Assembly (NCBI GenBank): GCA_948474755.1
Contig: CAOLHI010000491.1
Span: 248,001 to 312,000, forward strand
DNA from: Ctenosaura bakeri
Taxonomy: Eukaryota > Chordata > Lepidosauria > Squamata > Iguanidae
Reading direction: 5' to 3'
Length of the DNA: 64,000 nt
Shown: piece after piece, positions 1 through 11,783 of the stretch
Position numbering within the stretch: the stretch's first letter is position 1
How the letters are laid out: each line of letters begins with the position of its first letter
Program-made: the position numbers and the translations under genes
The notes under the pieces: generated by a model
The model's database searches: none
Told to the model about the DNA's origin: nothing
Seen by the model: the letters and a program-made list of their open reading frames with translations, nothing else

Positions 1-169
1 GCTGCATAATTTCAGTCCTAGTACTGCCAATTATTCCATAACTGCACATATATAATGATTTGGTGGGTGTGGAGCTGTTTGGTCTTTGCACAACAGATGA
101 GCTCATGTCTTTGGTAGCTGTCTCACAATCAGTTATGGAGCGGTGGGATCTAGCATCACTATGCTGGGA

Positions 170-201
170 TATATACATATATATACACACACATATATAT
201 G
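170..201. repeat. TA/CA microsatellite
   Basis: Alternating ATATAC and ACAC units. Confidence 0.85.
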
Positions 202-467
202 TAAAATTCTGCTCTTTGTATTTATGTTTAGTTTGCTGTTAGTTGCCCTGAGAACTATGTAAATATCAGAGAAGAAAAATATTTAAGCTGTTGGTTTTTT
301 TTTTAAAAAATGCATACAATAAATTATTGCAAGTCATATGTATTGTGGCAGTGCATGATGGGAAATGTTGGCATATACTGTGCCTTTCCACAACCGGGGC
401 TTACGGTTCCAATCAGAGTGGAGATGCTACAAGGAAGAGTGGTATGAAAATGCTCCCCACTAACGAA

Positions 468-889
468 GGCCTTTTTCACATGGCATTTCCGATGTGAAAG
501 GACCCCTTGAGTGTCGCATAAATGTGAGGAGCAGTCCACATGACGCACTCACATTTGCGCGACGCTCAAGGGCCTGATGCAGACCGTGCATGCATTTTTT
601 CATTTTCAGCTTAAAGCTGAAAATGCTGCGCGGTCCCGCATTACTCCGGGGCCCGTGCACACTTACCTGGCATGCGGAGCCTTGGGAGCCAGGCTGGTCA
701 CGCTTCTTGTGCAGTGCAGCCTGGGACAAGTCCCAGGCTGCACTGCGAATGGAAGAGGCAGGGCGCTTGCATGACGCAGGAAGCAGCTGCACAGCCGAAG
801 CAGCAGGGACACGAGAGCCTTCCTCCCCAGGCTTCTTGCACGAGCCCCACACCCCAGCTCTGCGAAAGGGTAAGGTGTGAAAAGGGTCC
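468..889. mobile_element. GC-rich non-autonomous DNA transposon (MITE)
   Basis: The block starts ggcctttttcacat and ends gtgtgaaaagggtcc, which are imperfect terminal inverted repeats. Inside are CpG-rich segments and several self-complementary stretches. Termini and length (about 420 bp) resemble the element at 62284-62719, so both may be one family. No target-site duplication is obvious. Confidence 0.55.
711..746. repeat. Perfect 16-bp hairpin
   Basis: Arms 711-726 (gcagtgcagcctggga) and 731-746 are perfectly complementary around a 4-base caag loop. It lies near the middle of the GC-rich MITE. Confidence 0.9.
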
Positions 890-927
890 AAGACATGTTA
901 TCCTAATCTTAGATGTGCTGGGAAAGA

Positions 928-1117
928 GGCAGCATGGTATAGTGGTTTGAGCATTGCTCTACAACCCTGAAGACCGGGCTTTGATTCCTTGCTCAACCAT
1001 GGAAACCTTGGGCACATCACACACACACTCAGCCCCAGAAAACCCTGTGATAGAGTAACCTTAGGAACAGTGTAAGTTGGAGACAACTTGAAGGCACACA
1101 GCAACAAACAAGAACAA
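928..1117 (+). mobile_element. tRNA-derived SINE
   Basis: It begins with an A-box-like tggtatagtggtttgagcat, has a degraded B box and continues with cttgggcacatcacacac. It ends in acttgaaggcacacagcaac and an A/C-rich tail. It is the same family as the copies at 39291, 55252 and (antisense) 31753 and 40041. Confidence 0.8.
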
Positions 1118-1661
1118 CGTACTGGAAGTGGTTGTAGTTACACAATGATAAAAATGTATTCTACATGTTTTCTTTAACAAACCCCTTTTTGATTACTACT
1201 TTTCCAGTAGTGTAAGGTAGGACTGGGTTTCTGGATCAAAAACCAGTGACAACAGAGAGTGGAAGGTGATGCAAGCAGTAGTGAACAAAGTCCAGTGTCA
1301 GCATCCAGGACCGAAAGGACCTGCCAAGGCTCAATCAGGCTGAGAGGAGGATTCTTTCTTACTATTATTTTATAATGAGAGGTAGCCAGTCAAATACTTA
1401 CATGGTCACAGATGCTATTTTTTTTTTTAAAAAAAAATTTTATTATCCTTTTGCCCAGCAAAATGGTAAAGAAACACAACCTTATAGTCATAAGCAAATT
1501 TCAAAAACAAGTTTGAATAATGTCAGTAAAATAATGTTTTTTTTAAAAAAAGGCAAGCGTTCAAGTCCTCCAGGATTCCTCATTAGGCTGGACATGAAGG
1601 GAAATAAGCAGCAACAGAATAAACATGAAGAAGCAGAAACAAATTCCACTTCATTTGTGTA

Positions 1662-1783
1662 GTCCAGGAATAAAAATTCTGTGGTTCTTCAGATGTTAAA
1701 CTGCAACTCTCAGCATCCCTGGCTGGCATAGGCGATGAATGTTGGGAGTTTCTATCCAACCACATCTGGAAAGCCCTGCTATA
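1662..1783. mobile_element. hAT-like short element, degraded
   Basis: Contains the arms ctgcaactctcagcatccctggctggcat and gatgaatgttgggagtttctatccaaccacatctgga, an arrangement also seen in the 36950 element with its 8-bp duplication. Ends are eroded and no duplication is clear. Confidence 0.45.
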
Positions 1784-2327
1784 GCCAATAGATTACTCTG
1801 CTTCTGAAGTACATCTATTATTCCTAAATCCAGAGCACCATGTTTTGCCTCTTTTAGGGCTCCTTTGTGAAACATGAGTGAGAAAGTCCCTGCGCAGCCA
1901 TAGAATTTCTCTGATTAGGTCATTCATGTTTAATATGCTTCCTGATTTCAGTTCCTCCCAACACCAGTGTATTAGATAAAGCTGCATTTTATAGTCAGAA
2001 TATTGTTCCACTTAGCTCTAAATGTATAATGGCTATGGCAGATGGTAACTTGGCACTAGATTTATCTAAAAACTTCTGAGCATAATTGTGCATATTGTTA
2101 CCATTTCTGCTTAGAAATTAAAGCATAAACTATTTTGCTTGATTAAAGAAATATCCAGCTTTGTCTTCCCAGTTAAAGTGAAAGTGATCTCATGTGTGGC
2201 CACCACAGAGTTGACACCAATATGGTCATGTGTTATATTTCCTTCTGTTATGGGATCATGCTGTACTGCTCAAGCCCAGAGATGTAAGATCAGAAAATGT
2301 AAGATTTTCTCAAGATCTTCATCAGTT

Positions 2328-3186
2328 TTCATCAATGACTTGAAGGCGTAGAGGGCATGCTGATCAAATTTGCAGATGACACCAAATTGGGTGGGGTTGC
2401 TAATACGCCAGAGGACAGGATTAAAATTCAAAATGACCTGGATAGATTGGAGAGCTGGGCCAAAGCTAACAAAATGAATTTCAACAGAGAGAAATGTAAG
2501 GTCCTGCACTTAGGCAGAAAAAATGGAAGGCACAAATATAGGATGGGGGATGTGTGGCTGGATACACGTGAAGGTTCTAGGAGTTTTGGTAGAGCACAAG
2601 CTGAACATGAGTCAGCAGTGTGATGTGGCAGCCAAGAAAGCCAACACGATGATTCTTGGTTGCATCAATAGGAGTATGGTGTCTAGATTGAGGGAGGTAA
2701 TGGTACCACTCTATTCTGCATTGGTCAGACCTCATTTGGAATACTGTGTCCAGTTCTGGGCACCTCGATTCAAGAAGGATATCGACAAGCTGAAGCATGT
2801 CCAGAGAAGGGTGACCAAAATAGTGAAGAGTCTGGAAGCCATGCCCTAATGGCTTAGGGAGCTGGGTATGTTTAGTCTGCAGAAGAGAAGGTTACGAGGG
2901 GACATGATAATCATGTTTAAATATTTGAAGGGATGTCATGTCAAGGAGGGAGTAGGCTTGTTTTTCGCTGCTCCAGAGACTAGAACAAGGAGCAATGGAT
3001 TCAAGCTGCAGGAAAAGAGATTCCACTTGAACCTCAGGAAGAGCTTCCTGACAGTCAGGGCTGTCCAGCAGTGGAATATGCTGCCTCGGAGTGTAGTGGA
3101 GTCTCCTGGCCATCTGTTGTGGGTTCCTGCATAGCAGGGTGTTGGACTCGATGACCCTTGTGGTCTCTTCCAACTCTATGATTCTA
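2328..3186 (+). mobile_element. CR1 LINE, 5'-truncated, broken ORF2
   Basis: It encodes the reverse-transcriptase FADD catalytic box (2369-2380) followed by TKLGGVANTPEDR, then [12 protein letters not shown] and the C-terminal KRRLRGDMI region. It ends at the CR1-type tcttccaactctatgattct. The frame shifts near 2570 and 2850, so it is dead. The 5' half is absent, as usual for CR1 insertions. Confidence 0.92.
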
Positions 3187-3365
3187 AAAACAAAGAATGC
3201 ACATCTGCTGCAAATGTCAAAAGGAACTTTGAAGGAAAAATTGAGTAAGCCAGGTTAAAGCCAACCAATCACAGCTCAGGGAGTGCTATGAAGGGGAGCC
3301 GATGGGGGAAAGGCTATAATTTGGAGTCTTGTCTCTTAAAGAAAGGCAGGATGAAATAGAGTTGT

Positions 3366-3575
3366 GTGTATGTGCCTTCAAGTCACCTGTCAACATGAGT
3401 CGACCCCACACATTTCATAGGGTTTTCATAGGCAAGGAAGACTCAGAGGTGGTTTTATTGGTTCCTTCCTCTGAATATTGCCTACAGTAGATGGTATTCA
3501 TTGGCTGTCTCCCATCTGAGTACTCACCAGAGCTGACTGTGCTTAGTTTCCTAGTGCCTTTAGGGTATTTAGGCC
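3366..3575 (-). mobile_element. 5S-rRNA-derived SINE, diverged
   Basis: On the minus strand the head (about 3560-3480) matches 5S rRNA, including diverged versions of aagcagggtcgg and of the C-box segment with gggagac. The 3' body runs through a Lys-codon-like ggaaggaacca segment to a tail with acttgaaggcaca. That tail is shared with the tRNA-type SINEs here. It is older than the 47433 copy. Confidence 0.75.
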
Positions 3576-5286
3576 CTCTGCCAGCAAAATAATGTTAGGG
3601 AGTAAAAAATAGAGAAAATGCTTGATTTTGGGTGAGCATGTGGAGACAGTAGAAGAGAAAGTGTTACTTGGCTTAGGCTATTGTGTACTGTGTGTATGGA
3701 ACTGGCATGAGGCTACATCTCTTGTCTGGATGTGTTATTTTAATAACTGCTCACACTTTGCAACACCAAAACCATTGCTCAGCACAGCCACTTGTCCAGT
3801 ATAGCAGTCACCTGGAGATCCAAATATAACTTCCAGGGAGGGACCTTGAGGGTTGAAGGACAAGGTGAGTAATAGAAGCTCATGAGTGGGAACTGTGGGG
3901 CCAGCCTGAATACAGCATCCATCACAGGAACTAAGCAGAGAGGGAGCCAATTCCATTGGTTTCATAGGAATTGGTTGAAAAACTAATCACAGTCGTAGTG
4001 TGAAATTCTTATCCTTGGAAATGTATCCTATTTACCTCAATAGGACTTAAGCTGAATCATGTGCACCTAAGACTGCAGAGAGTTCTATGCATGCTTACTT
4101 GGGAATCAGTCCAATTGATCTTGCCCCCAGCTGTTAATACCTAGTCCAGGTCAAATAACTAGCAACTAAACCAACAGATTATTTGAAGGAGAAGATCAAA
4201 CCCCTCCTCTGTCTACCAAACAACTGATGGGTACTTTTACCAGTTTTCTGAATGAGGCTGGTGCTACACATGTTTAATTCTAGCAGCCAGAGAAAGCATG
4301 GTCTGAGGACACAAATCCACATTAGGCTAGGGATATACATTAGGAAGTTGCTTCTGTCCATGTATTCCTTAGCTGGATAAAGACACTGGGTTTAACAGAA
4401 TTTCTTCCAAGTGTTTTTGCACAGATGATCTGAAGTAACTTCAACTATAGCATTCCAGCAATGCCTTTTAGTGCTGATTTGTTATTGTTCAAAAGCAGAG
4501 GCAGAGCCATATGTTTCCTACTTTCCGAACAAAGTTCAGTTTGGTACCTGCTGCTCTTAATGCATACCACCACAAGGTTGCATCTCATGGCCTTTAGGGA
4601 TGCCAAAAAACTCAAAATGTCACATAAGCTAATCCTCATTCCAATAGCTGTCATGATGCCATCTCTGGGGCTTTACAGGTCACTGTTTCTTCCTTTCTAT
4701 GGTCACTTGAACCAATGACCAGTGAAATAAACTAATATCTCTTGGAATGCACTGTCCCAACTCAGAAAGGAACACATTATAATACATGGTAGACATTTCT
4801 GTCTGGATCAACACATTAAGCAATGAGTTCCAATAAAGGAGTGCTTGTTTACAAAACTTTTTGTGCAAGTTAGAATGTAGTTGTGCAGACTGTTCCAATA
4901 TAACAGTATGAAAAACTAGGAGAGATATCTTCAAATTGGAGCTTGATCTTTCTTACTAACCTACCTCACAAGTCTGCTGTGAGCACAAAATAGAAATGAG
5001 AGGAATTGTGTATGTTGCTTGTGTTTATTAGAGAAAAAGGAGGCTGTTATGTGACAAATAAATAAAACAGTATCATCTTGTTTCTCAGCTATACAAGAAA
5101 GTAACATAGTTTATGGTATATTTCAATTGTTTTAAGCAATTTAATATGACTGATTGTAATGGGTTTTTAAAAACTTGTGTACCATATATTCTGTTAATTG
5201 TATTATGTTTTAATCTTATACTGTGAGATGGGCTGGGCTCCATATTGAGAGAAAGGTGGGACAGAAATTAAGCAAACTAGCATGAC
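3576..5286. other. Intergenic, mostly unique
   Basis: No gene recognised. A short palindromic repeat of the type with 'ctatgcatgcttacttggga' lies at about 4040-4127, and a SINE tail (gagagaaaggtgggacag) at about 5225-5275. Two small antisense open frames at 4445-4934 match nothing I know. Confidence 0.5.
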
Positions 5287-5515
5287 TGCCTTCCTTTTGT
5301 TAGGGACCATCCATGGTGGAGCTTGGAGTGTGTGGGCGGGGGCGAGAGGGGGGCATGGCATGAGGGGCATGACCATTGCGTGGCTGCAAGGTGTAGGGGT
5401 GTGGCCAGGGTAGGCGTGGCATGGCTCTGGACTGGGGCACCCCAGAAACATTGCTGCCTAGGGCGAATCGCATCTCTGCCCCCACATCCCTATGCAACTG
5501 GGGACCTTAAATTGT
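5287..5515. repeat. GC-rich block, unclassified repeat
   Basis: A 230-bp island of GC-rich sequence rich in ggggcatggc and gcgtggc motifs, ending gctgcctagggcgaatcgca. The cattgctgcctagggc motif recurs in the 9719-10110 block, suggesting a shared repeat family; I cannot name it. Confidence 0.35.
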
Positions 5516-5639
5516 TTTGTCAATGATCTACCATAGGAGTTGGCACAAAAATATGAAATCTTCAGTCCAAACATTTCATGTGAGTAGTATGGCATGTACA
5601 CACAACTTGGCTTTCTCTGTAACAACCCCCTCTCCTGAC

Positions 5640-5995
5640 TATGGAATTTCTTGCCAAGGAAAATTAGGTGGACTCCATCTTTTCTGAGCTTCTGGTTACA
5701 AGATAAAATGGTGTTGGCCTTTGTCCTTTTATCCTTCAGACTTATACTGATTTTGACTGATGTCTTAGTTAAACAATGCCGTACAGACACATCAAAGATT
5801 ATACAGCAAGGGAATAAACCTAGAGTAAAATGTGAAAATTTGCAATCTGCCAAACAAAGAGGGGATTGGGACTGGCAGATTTGAAATATTATATTTATGT
5901 ATGCTGTCTGGTATTTGAAAGAAAAGATGTAGAAAAATAAGAGATTGGTGGATTTCAAAGTGCAGGAAATTTTTCCTTTCCTTTTCCTTTTGGAA
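5640..5995 (+). mobile_element. L1-type LINE fragment, copy A
   Basis: A frame with one or two stops reads GNKPRVKCENLQSAKQRGDW, then a tryptic NIIFMYAVWYLKEK. This corresponds to the region just after the L1 reverse transcriptase (WxGxKPRxxxxxLxxxKxxGGLxLPDxxLYY). The same domain is repeated in copy B immediately downstream, so this is a separate insertion or duplication. Confidence 0.65.
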
Positions 5996-5999
5996 AGAG

Positions 6000-7278
6000 A
6001 CCAAAAACAATCTTCAGAGATGGAAAAAACTAAATTTATCTTTTTGGGGTCAAATTTCTACAATCAAAACGTCAATCCTCCCAAGACTCTTATTTCTATT
6101 CCAGACAATCCCAGTGATTATCAATGAAAGTGTATTCAATAGTTGGCGAAATAAAACCCCGAATGAAATATAAAATAATGTGTGATATAAAAGAAAGGGG
6201 AGGTTTGGAACTTCCAAATTTACAGCTTTACTACCACTCTTGCTGTCTAGAATGGATTAAGGAATGGATCAAGTTGGATAAAGATAAGCTGTTGAAGTTG
6301 GAGGGGGAAGGATTGGCATTTGGGTGGCATGCCTCCTTAGGATATAATAAATATAGAATACATAGTGAATTTAATAACCATTACATAAGAAAATCCCTAT
6401 TGAAGATCTGGAAAAAATACAGAATGAGATTATATCCTAAAGCTCCTATGTGGCTTTCACCTCATGAAGTTTTTTACAAAAAAGAAAATATATTTTACGG
6501 AAGATGGATAACATTCAAAAATTTTATAAAGATAAATGGAGATAAACTGGAGTATAAAACACAGGATGAACTTAGTGAAGATGGAGTAAAATGTAATTGG
6601 TTGCTTTATAGGCAATTAAAAGAAAAGTGGAAGATTGAGAAGAATCTGAATGGTTTTCAAACTGAAAGAACAGAATTTGACCAGATAATATTTGAAGATA
6701 AATTGAAATTGATCTCCAAAATATACAAATTGCTTCTGTTTAAAAGAGGTGGGTACGATATATCACATGTGGTGGACATGCCCAAAGGTCAAGAAATATT
6801 GGACTGAGATACATAACAGGATTTGTGAAATAATGAAGCTACAATTTCCTATGATTCCTGAATTGTATTTGTTAAATATGACAGATTTAGTAGACGGTAT
6901 GAATATAAAGAAATATTGGAGAATATTATTATATATGATAACAACTGCACGTATTGAATACGCTAAGGTATGGAAAACACAGCAAATACCTACAATAGAA
7001 CAATGGTGGGGAACCTTTATTGAAAATAAAAATGCTGACATAGTCTCTCAATTTCATTGTGATGATTATCGCAGATATCATGAAGCAGGAATATGGAAAT
7101 GGAAATGCTATGTATCAACGTGTAAAATAGCTGAAAAATGCAGTACAATGATATAACAATGTTAAGAGATTTTGGAAATGAAATCTAGATCAGTTTGGAA
7201 GATTCAAGAACTAATTCATGTGAAATAGCAATAATAAATTGTTGTTTTAATTGTGAAACTTTAATAAAATGATACAAA
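6000..7278 (+). mobile_element. L1-type LINE fragment, copy B, broken ORF2 C-terminus
   Basis: Open frames at 6124-6807 and 6749-7156 encode the L1 ORF2 C-terminal region: ERGGLELPNLQLYY, then PMWLSPHEVFYKKENIFYG and YHMWWTCPKVKKYWTEIHNR. The frame shifts near 6750, and a block of about 65 residues expected between IYKLLL and YHMWWTC is missing. It probably ends in the A-rich aataaaatgatacaaa near 7278. Upstream of 6124 the RT end is frameshifted. Confidence 0.8.
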
Positions 7279-7539
7279 ATATACAAATTGCTTCTTATGT
7301 GGGAGACTGAGGAGGAAATTATCAAAGAATCTATGATTCATTGGGCATGAAACGTAGGCCACCCAATTGAATATGCAAAATGGGAAAAAATTGGAAAAAG
7401 AATATAGGATATACTGCCAATCAAAATATAAAAGAAAATATTTATAAAATGTATCTAAGATTGTATTAACCTCCTGATAAATTGGCAAAAATGTATAAAA
7501 ATGTTGACAATAAATGTTGGAAATGCTTTGTTAAGAGTT
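7279..7539 (+). mobile_element. L1-type LINE fragment, copy C
   Basis: In shifted frames this reads as the segment between IYKLLL and the Cys box (…LAKMYKNV…NKCWKC). That is exactly the piece missing from copy B. It opens with atatacaaattgcttct, a 17-bp sequence also present at 6720-6737 in copy B. Confidence 0.65.
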
Positions 7540-8412
7540 TGGAATAGATATAAACTAAGAGTTATGTCCTAAAATGCCATTGTGGTTATCATCACAAGAG
7601 GCCTTTTATAAAAAAGAGACAACAGCAAAGTAAAAATGGGTAACTTATCAAGACCTTTCAGAAACTGAACAGGAACATTTTAGAATCAAATAAATGGAAG
7701 GTTATAGTTTCCAATGGTTTTCTCATAGACAAATATAAAATTGATTTTAAAAAAACCCTATATGACTTTATATTGATAAAATCTGATTTCAAGTTGTGCT
7801 CAGATGAAGATCATTGGATTGGTAAGATGGATAAATTTATGTTAAAACTAGAGATGGAAGAAATTTAGTTAAAGCCTGTATAGTAAAATGGGCACAAAAT
7901 GTTGGACATAATTATACTGTTGGAACAATGGGGCAAATGTAGTCAGAGAGAATTAAATTTATTTTTTCATATGATCTTAAAGAGAACATTTACAAGATGC
8001 AGTATCATTTGACATCAGAAGAAAATGGCCAAAATGCATAAAGAGATCTCTAACAGATGTCAGGAATGTGAACAAATGGGAATTTTTTACCACATCAGTG
8101 GACTTGTGAAAAGGCCCCAAAAATTATGGAATCAAATACATTCCATGGTCTATAACATTTTGAAAGTCAATGTTCAATTAAAACCTGAAGTATAGTTGCT
8201 GGAATCAGTAGAAGCAAAACCAGAGAAGAAATATGGCAAGATACTATGATACATGGCCACAGCAGCATGACTTAAAAAAATATTTTTAATATTTAGAATT
8301 TGTTTGTTTTCTTTTTTCTTTCTCTTTCTTTTGTTTACTGCCCACTATTTGTTGTAATCTGTTGCCTTTTTTACTTTGTATATAGTTTGTACTTTAAATA
8401 AAATTTAGTAAA
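7540..8412 (+). mobile_element. L1-type LINE fragment, copy D, with 3' end
   Basis: It restarts upstream in the ORF2 C-terminus (WNRYKLRVM, then a PLWLSSQEAFYKKE equivalent). It continues through ENIYKMQYHL, KLWNQIHSMVYNILKVNVQL and a 3' UTR to AATAAA at about 8397 and a short A-rich end. There are many stops and frameshifts. Confidence 0.7.
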
Positions 8413-9718
8413 AAGAAAAATAATGGTCTTGATGAGTAACATTTTGATTTCACAGAACTCTCTAAAGTCTTTATATTCCTCTACAATTCTTATGTCCCAG
8501 TGCTCTTGTTTATCCAGTGCTAGGTATGCAAAGAAAGAATTAGATATGCATGTGCTGCTAAACTTGATAGCAGAGTTAATAGTCCAAAGTATAATCTCTA
8601 TATACTGTCTGTGGTACACTTGTTAGGACAGCCTGAACCCTGCAGAAGTAATCCAGATAAACAAACACTTTGAGGAAAGGCTACCAAATCCAAATCACTT
8701 AAACTAGAGCCAACTAACAGATGGTGAGAACTAAATGTTCAGGAAAATAAAATACCTTCATGGACATAGTTGCAAGTGCATCAGGCTGATATCCTGCCAA
8801 ACTCAGGGACAAGATGAACAAACAAGAAGCGTACGAGGAGAAGAGTTGCTGATGTAAAAGAAATTGATATTATGGCAAAAGAACAGTTCAACAAAGTCCT
8901 ACAAATGGCTTAACACATGACATAAGCCTGCTTCTCTGTAACAGACTGAACAGAAATCACGGGGCTGGGGGAGTTCAACAGATTTCATAATTAAGGTAAC
9001 AATTATCACTCAATTAAGATGATGTTTAGCACCAAACAGTGAGCAAATATAAGACCAAAGTGCCATATTGAGTCTCAGTAATGGGAAGAGATCAGATTTA
9101 AATGATACATAGGATAGACACATCTACCCCCTTTCTGTCCCAAACAGGATATTATGCCTATTGTTGTTATTCTTAGAACACAGAACCTCTTTCTCTCTAG
9201 ATAATTATAGTTTACATAGTCTAATCTGCGAAATTAAAATACATTGAAAAGTGTCCCTTTTGAGACACAGAATATGCAAGATGTCTCATCTGATATCCCC
9301 CATCCACCCACCATAAAACTAGATTTTGTTCAAAGTCATGCTGCAAATGTTTAAACTATTCAAGAATATACGATGACATCGGAAATATGACTTTTCCGAA
9401 TATGTTGGTGTCTCACTCATTCTAATTCCTACAAATATATTTTGGGGAAGAAAACTGTTTTACATGTGTATATGTACGTGGAGAAACAATTTATTTTGAG
9501 GCAAAAGTTGTTAAACTGAAGGGAGAAGTTGGAGCTGTAGCAAGGAGAGGACAGCTTTGGAAGTGCTTCTTCATGGAAGCTTCTTGTCGAGTAACAATAG
9601 AAGATAGTTGAAAACAGAAAGCAAGATTTCAGAGAAGACAACTGTTTTGTCACCTGAGAAGTGGTTATCAAATCCCTGATGAGAAATCCTCTTCAAGGGA
9701 AGCAGAGGTTATCTAAGC
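8413..9718. other. Intergenic, nothing recognised
   Basis: AT-rich unique-looking DNA with no gene, SINE or LINE I can recognise. Confidence 0.5.
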
Positions 9719-10110
9719 TCAACAGCACCTAGGGCAAGCGTGGAAGTTGCGCCCCCTAGGTGGTGCTGCTGCTGCCACTGCCACCCCCCCCACTGGGCTA
9801 GGAAGGACTCTGGAGGATGGGGGACAGTAGTGGGGGGTTGGGGGCAGTGGCAGGTGGGGGGCTGCTGCTGCCACTACTGCCAGGAAGGACTCCCATGGAG
9901 GCGAGGGCAGGACAGATGGGGGGCAGTGAGGGGGAGAGCTGCTGCTGCTGCCACTGCTCCTTGCACCAGGCCAAAGAGGAGCCCAGCAGGGGCAGGGGGT
10001 AGTGGCAGACCAGACCCAGATGGGAAGAAGGGGGGGTCTGCTTTTTTTGAGCCAACCTGGCATTGCCGCCTGGGGCACACACTCCAGTTGCTCCACCCTA
10101 GATACACCTC
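9719..10110. repeat. GC-rich block with GCT/GCC runs, unclassified
   Basis: It begins cacctagggcaagcgtgg and ends attgccgcctggggcac. It is filled with gctgctgctgcca and ggtggggg runs. Long open frames on both strands here are Pro/Gly/Cys low-complexity translation, not genes. The end motif resembles that of the 5287-5515 block. Confidence 0.4.
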
Positions 10111-11590
10111 TGAAGGGAAGCTGAAGGATGTCAGGTGGACAGGTTCATCTCAGGAAACTGGGCATTTAGTGTGAAATACAATGAAGAAATTTTGTCCTGT
10201 CTTGTATTCTTGCAGTCAAATCCTAATCACTAGAAAAGCTACATGACCTCTAAGTCATGGTTGTAGTCATGGTCAGAAAAGGGGTGATCTACAACTGGAA
10301 TTTAATATTGAAATAAACCCCAAAAAGGTCATACCAGCTTCCTTAAGGAAACAATATCATTAAGGCAAGTAACCACCAAAGTACATTGATAAATTTAATC
10401 TTTTATACTACCTAACATCTGAAAATGTAAATAACTTTACGTTAAAACATGTAAGCCAAAATAGCTGAACGGAGGCTATTGTACTTTGAACACAATGTGA
10501 GATAACATAACTCATTCCAAAAGACGCTAATGCTCAGCAAGGTAAAACGCAGTAGGGAAAGAAGAAGACAAATGTTACAGATGGATTAAGTAAATAAAGG
10601 AAATCATGGCCTCAAGTTTTACAAGACTTGAACAATAGTGGTGATTTATTCATTCTATCATTTATAGGGCTACCATACACCGAAGCATACTTGCCAGCAG
10701 AAGAAAAGTGTTGCCTTTGAAATAAGCGTCTTGTCTGCTTAGTCCATGTCTATAACTGTAATTATACTATTTGATGTTAAGGGGATAAGATTTTAGGAGG
10801 ATTTTAAATGTTGGCCTGAGAAATTTAGCAATAAGGAAAGAAGACACTGTTGTTATAACTGTTACTGTTATTTGAACTACTAAAATACTGCTTTTATTAT
10901 GTATTGGCAGTTTGAGTGACATAAAAGTGGGATCTGAAGTCAGATGTCCAACACATTTATGGGACTATAAAAGAACAAAACAATCTCACCTCCCATATGT
11001 AGTGGCAAGAATGTGGGATAAATAAAAAGTTAAAATCTCTCATGCTCAGCAGGGCATGCTTACTTAAAGCTGTTAAAAGTTCAGACTGATTCCCATACTA
11101 TAATTCCACAAGACATGAATATAACAGCCCATACTCTACACATATGACAGGGAAACTGTCAGGAAAGCCAGAATATATGGGCCCATAAAATTACTGCTTT
11201 TTGGATACAGGCTAGTTTAACAGCTTTTATTCCATTTTGCTTTTGAACAGTGCACAGATAACAGCATGACCAAGAAAACTATCTACCAGGCCTGCAAATA
11301 TCTAACACAAAACAAGAATGTTTCCACCACTGACAAATCTGCATTATTACTTATAATTGACCATTTCACATTCTGTAAAGGCCATGTTATATGCCAGTAT
11401 TCATGCTGTAATGAATGTACACATTAATGTAAGGCACTGCTCTTATTGCTATACCATAAAGAGTGAGAGTGCGTGTAGGCCACAGTGGCCCTAGCCAGCA
11501 TAGAAACTGGTGTGGGATGATGGGAACTTCTTTCTCCTCCAGCATAGACAAATGAATAGGATGAACTAAGAATTATTTCAGGGCATACTA
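10111..11590. other. Intergenic, nothing recognised
   Basis: AT-rich DNA without recognisable coding sequence or repeats. Confidence 0.5.
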
Positions 11591-11783
11591 GACAATGTGG
11601 TATAGTGGTTAGAGCATCCCACCAGCACTATGACAACTTGTTTTCATTCCATTTATTTCACCTTTTAGCTCACAGAGTGAACTTGGCGCCATTCATTATC
11701 TCTTAGCTTTACTTACTTCACCTCACTCACCATCATAACTCCTTGGAGAAAAGATGGGATATAAGTCTAAGCAAGCAAGTAAA
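11591..11783 (+). mobile_element. tRNA-derived SINE, second tail type
   Basis: It starts acaatgtggtatagtggttagagc (A-box-like) and ends ggagaaaagatgggatataag with an AAGC-rich tail. The ggagaaaggtgggatataaa-type tail also occurs at 5225, 17290 (antisense), 29156 (antisense) and 42430. Confidence 0.6.

Noticed and set aside
460..950. Several overlapping open frames near the left end
   Set aside because: They lie in the GC-rich MITE, where stop codons are rare by composition.
2357..3134. Three overlapping open frames as a gene
   Set aside because: They are pieces of one frameshifted CR1 reverse transcriptase.
9719..10174. Overlapping open frames on both strands in the GC-rich block
   Set aside because: Pro/Gly/Cys/Gln-rich low-complexity translations caused by base composition, with no recognisable domain.
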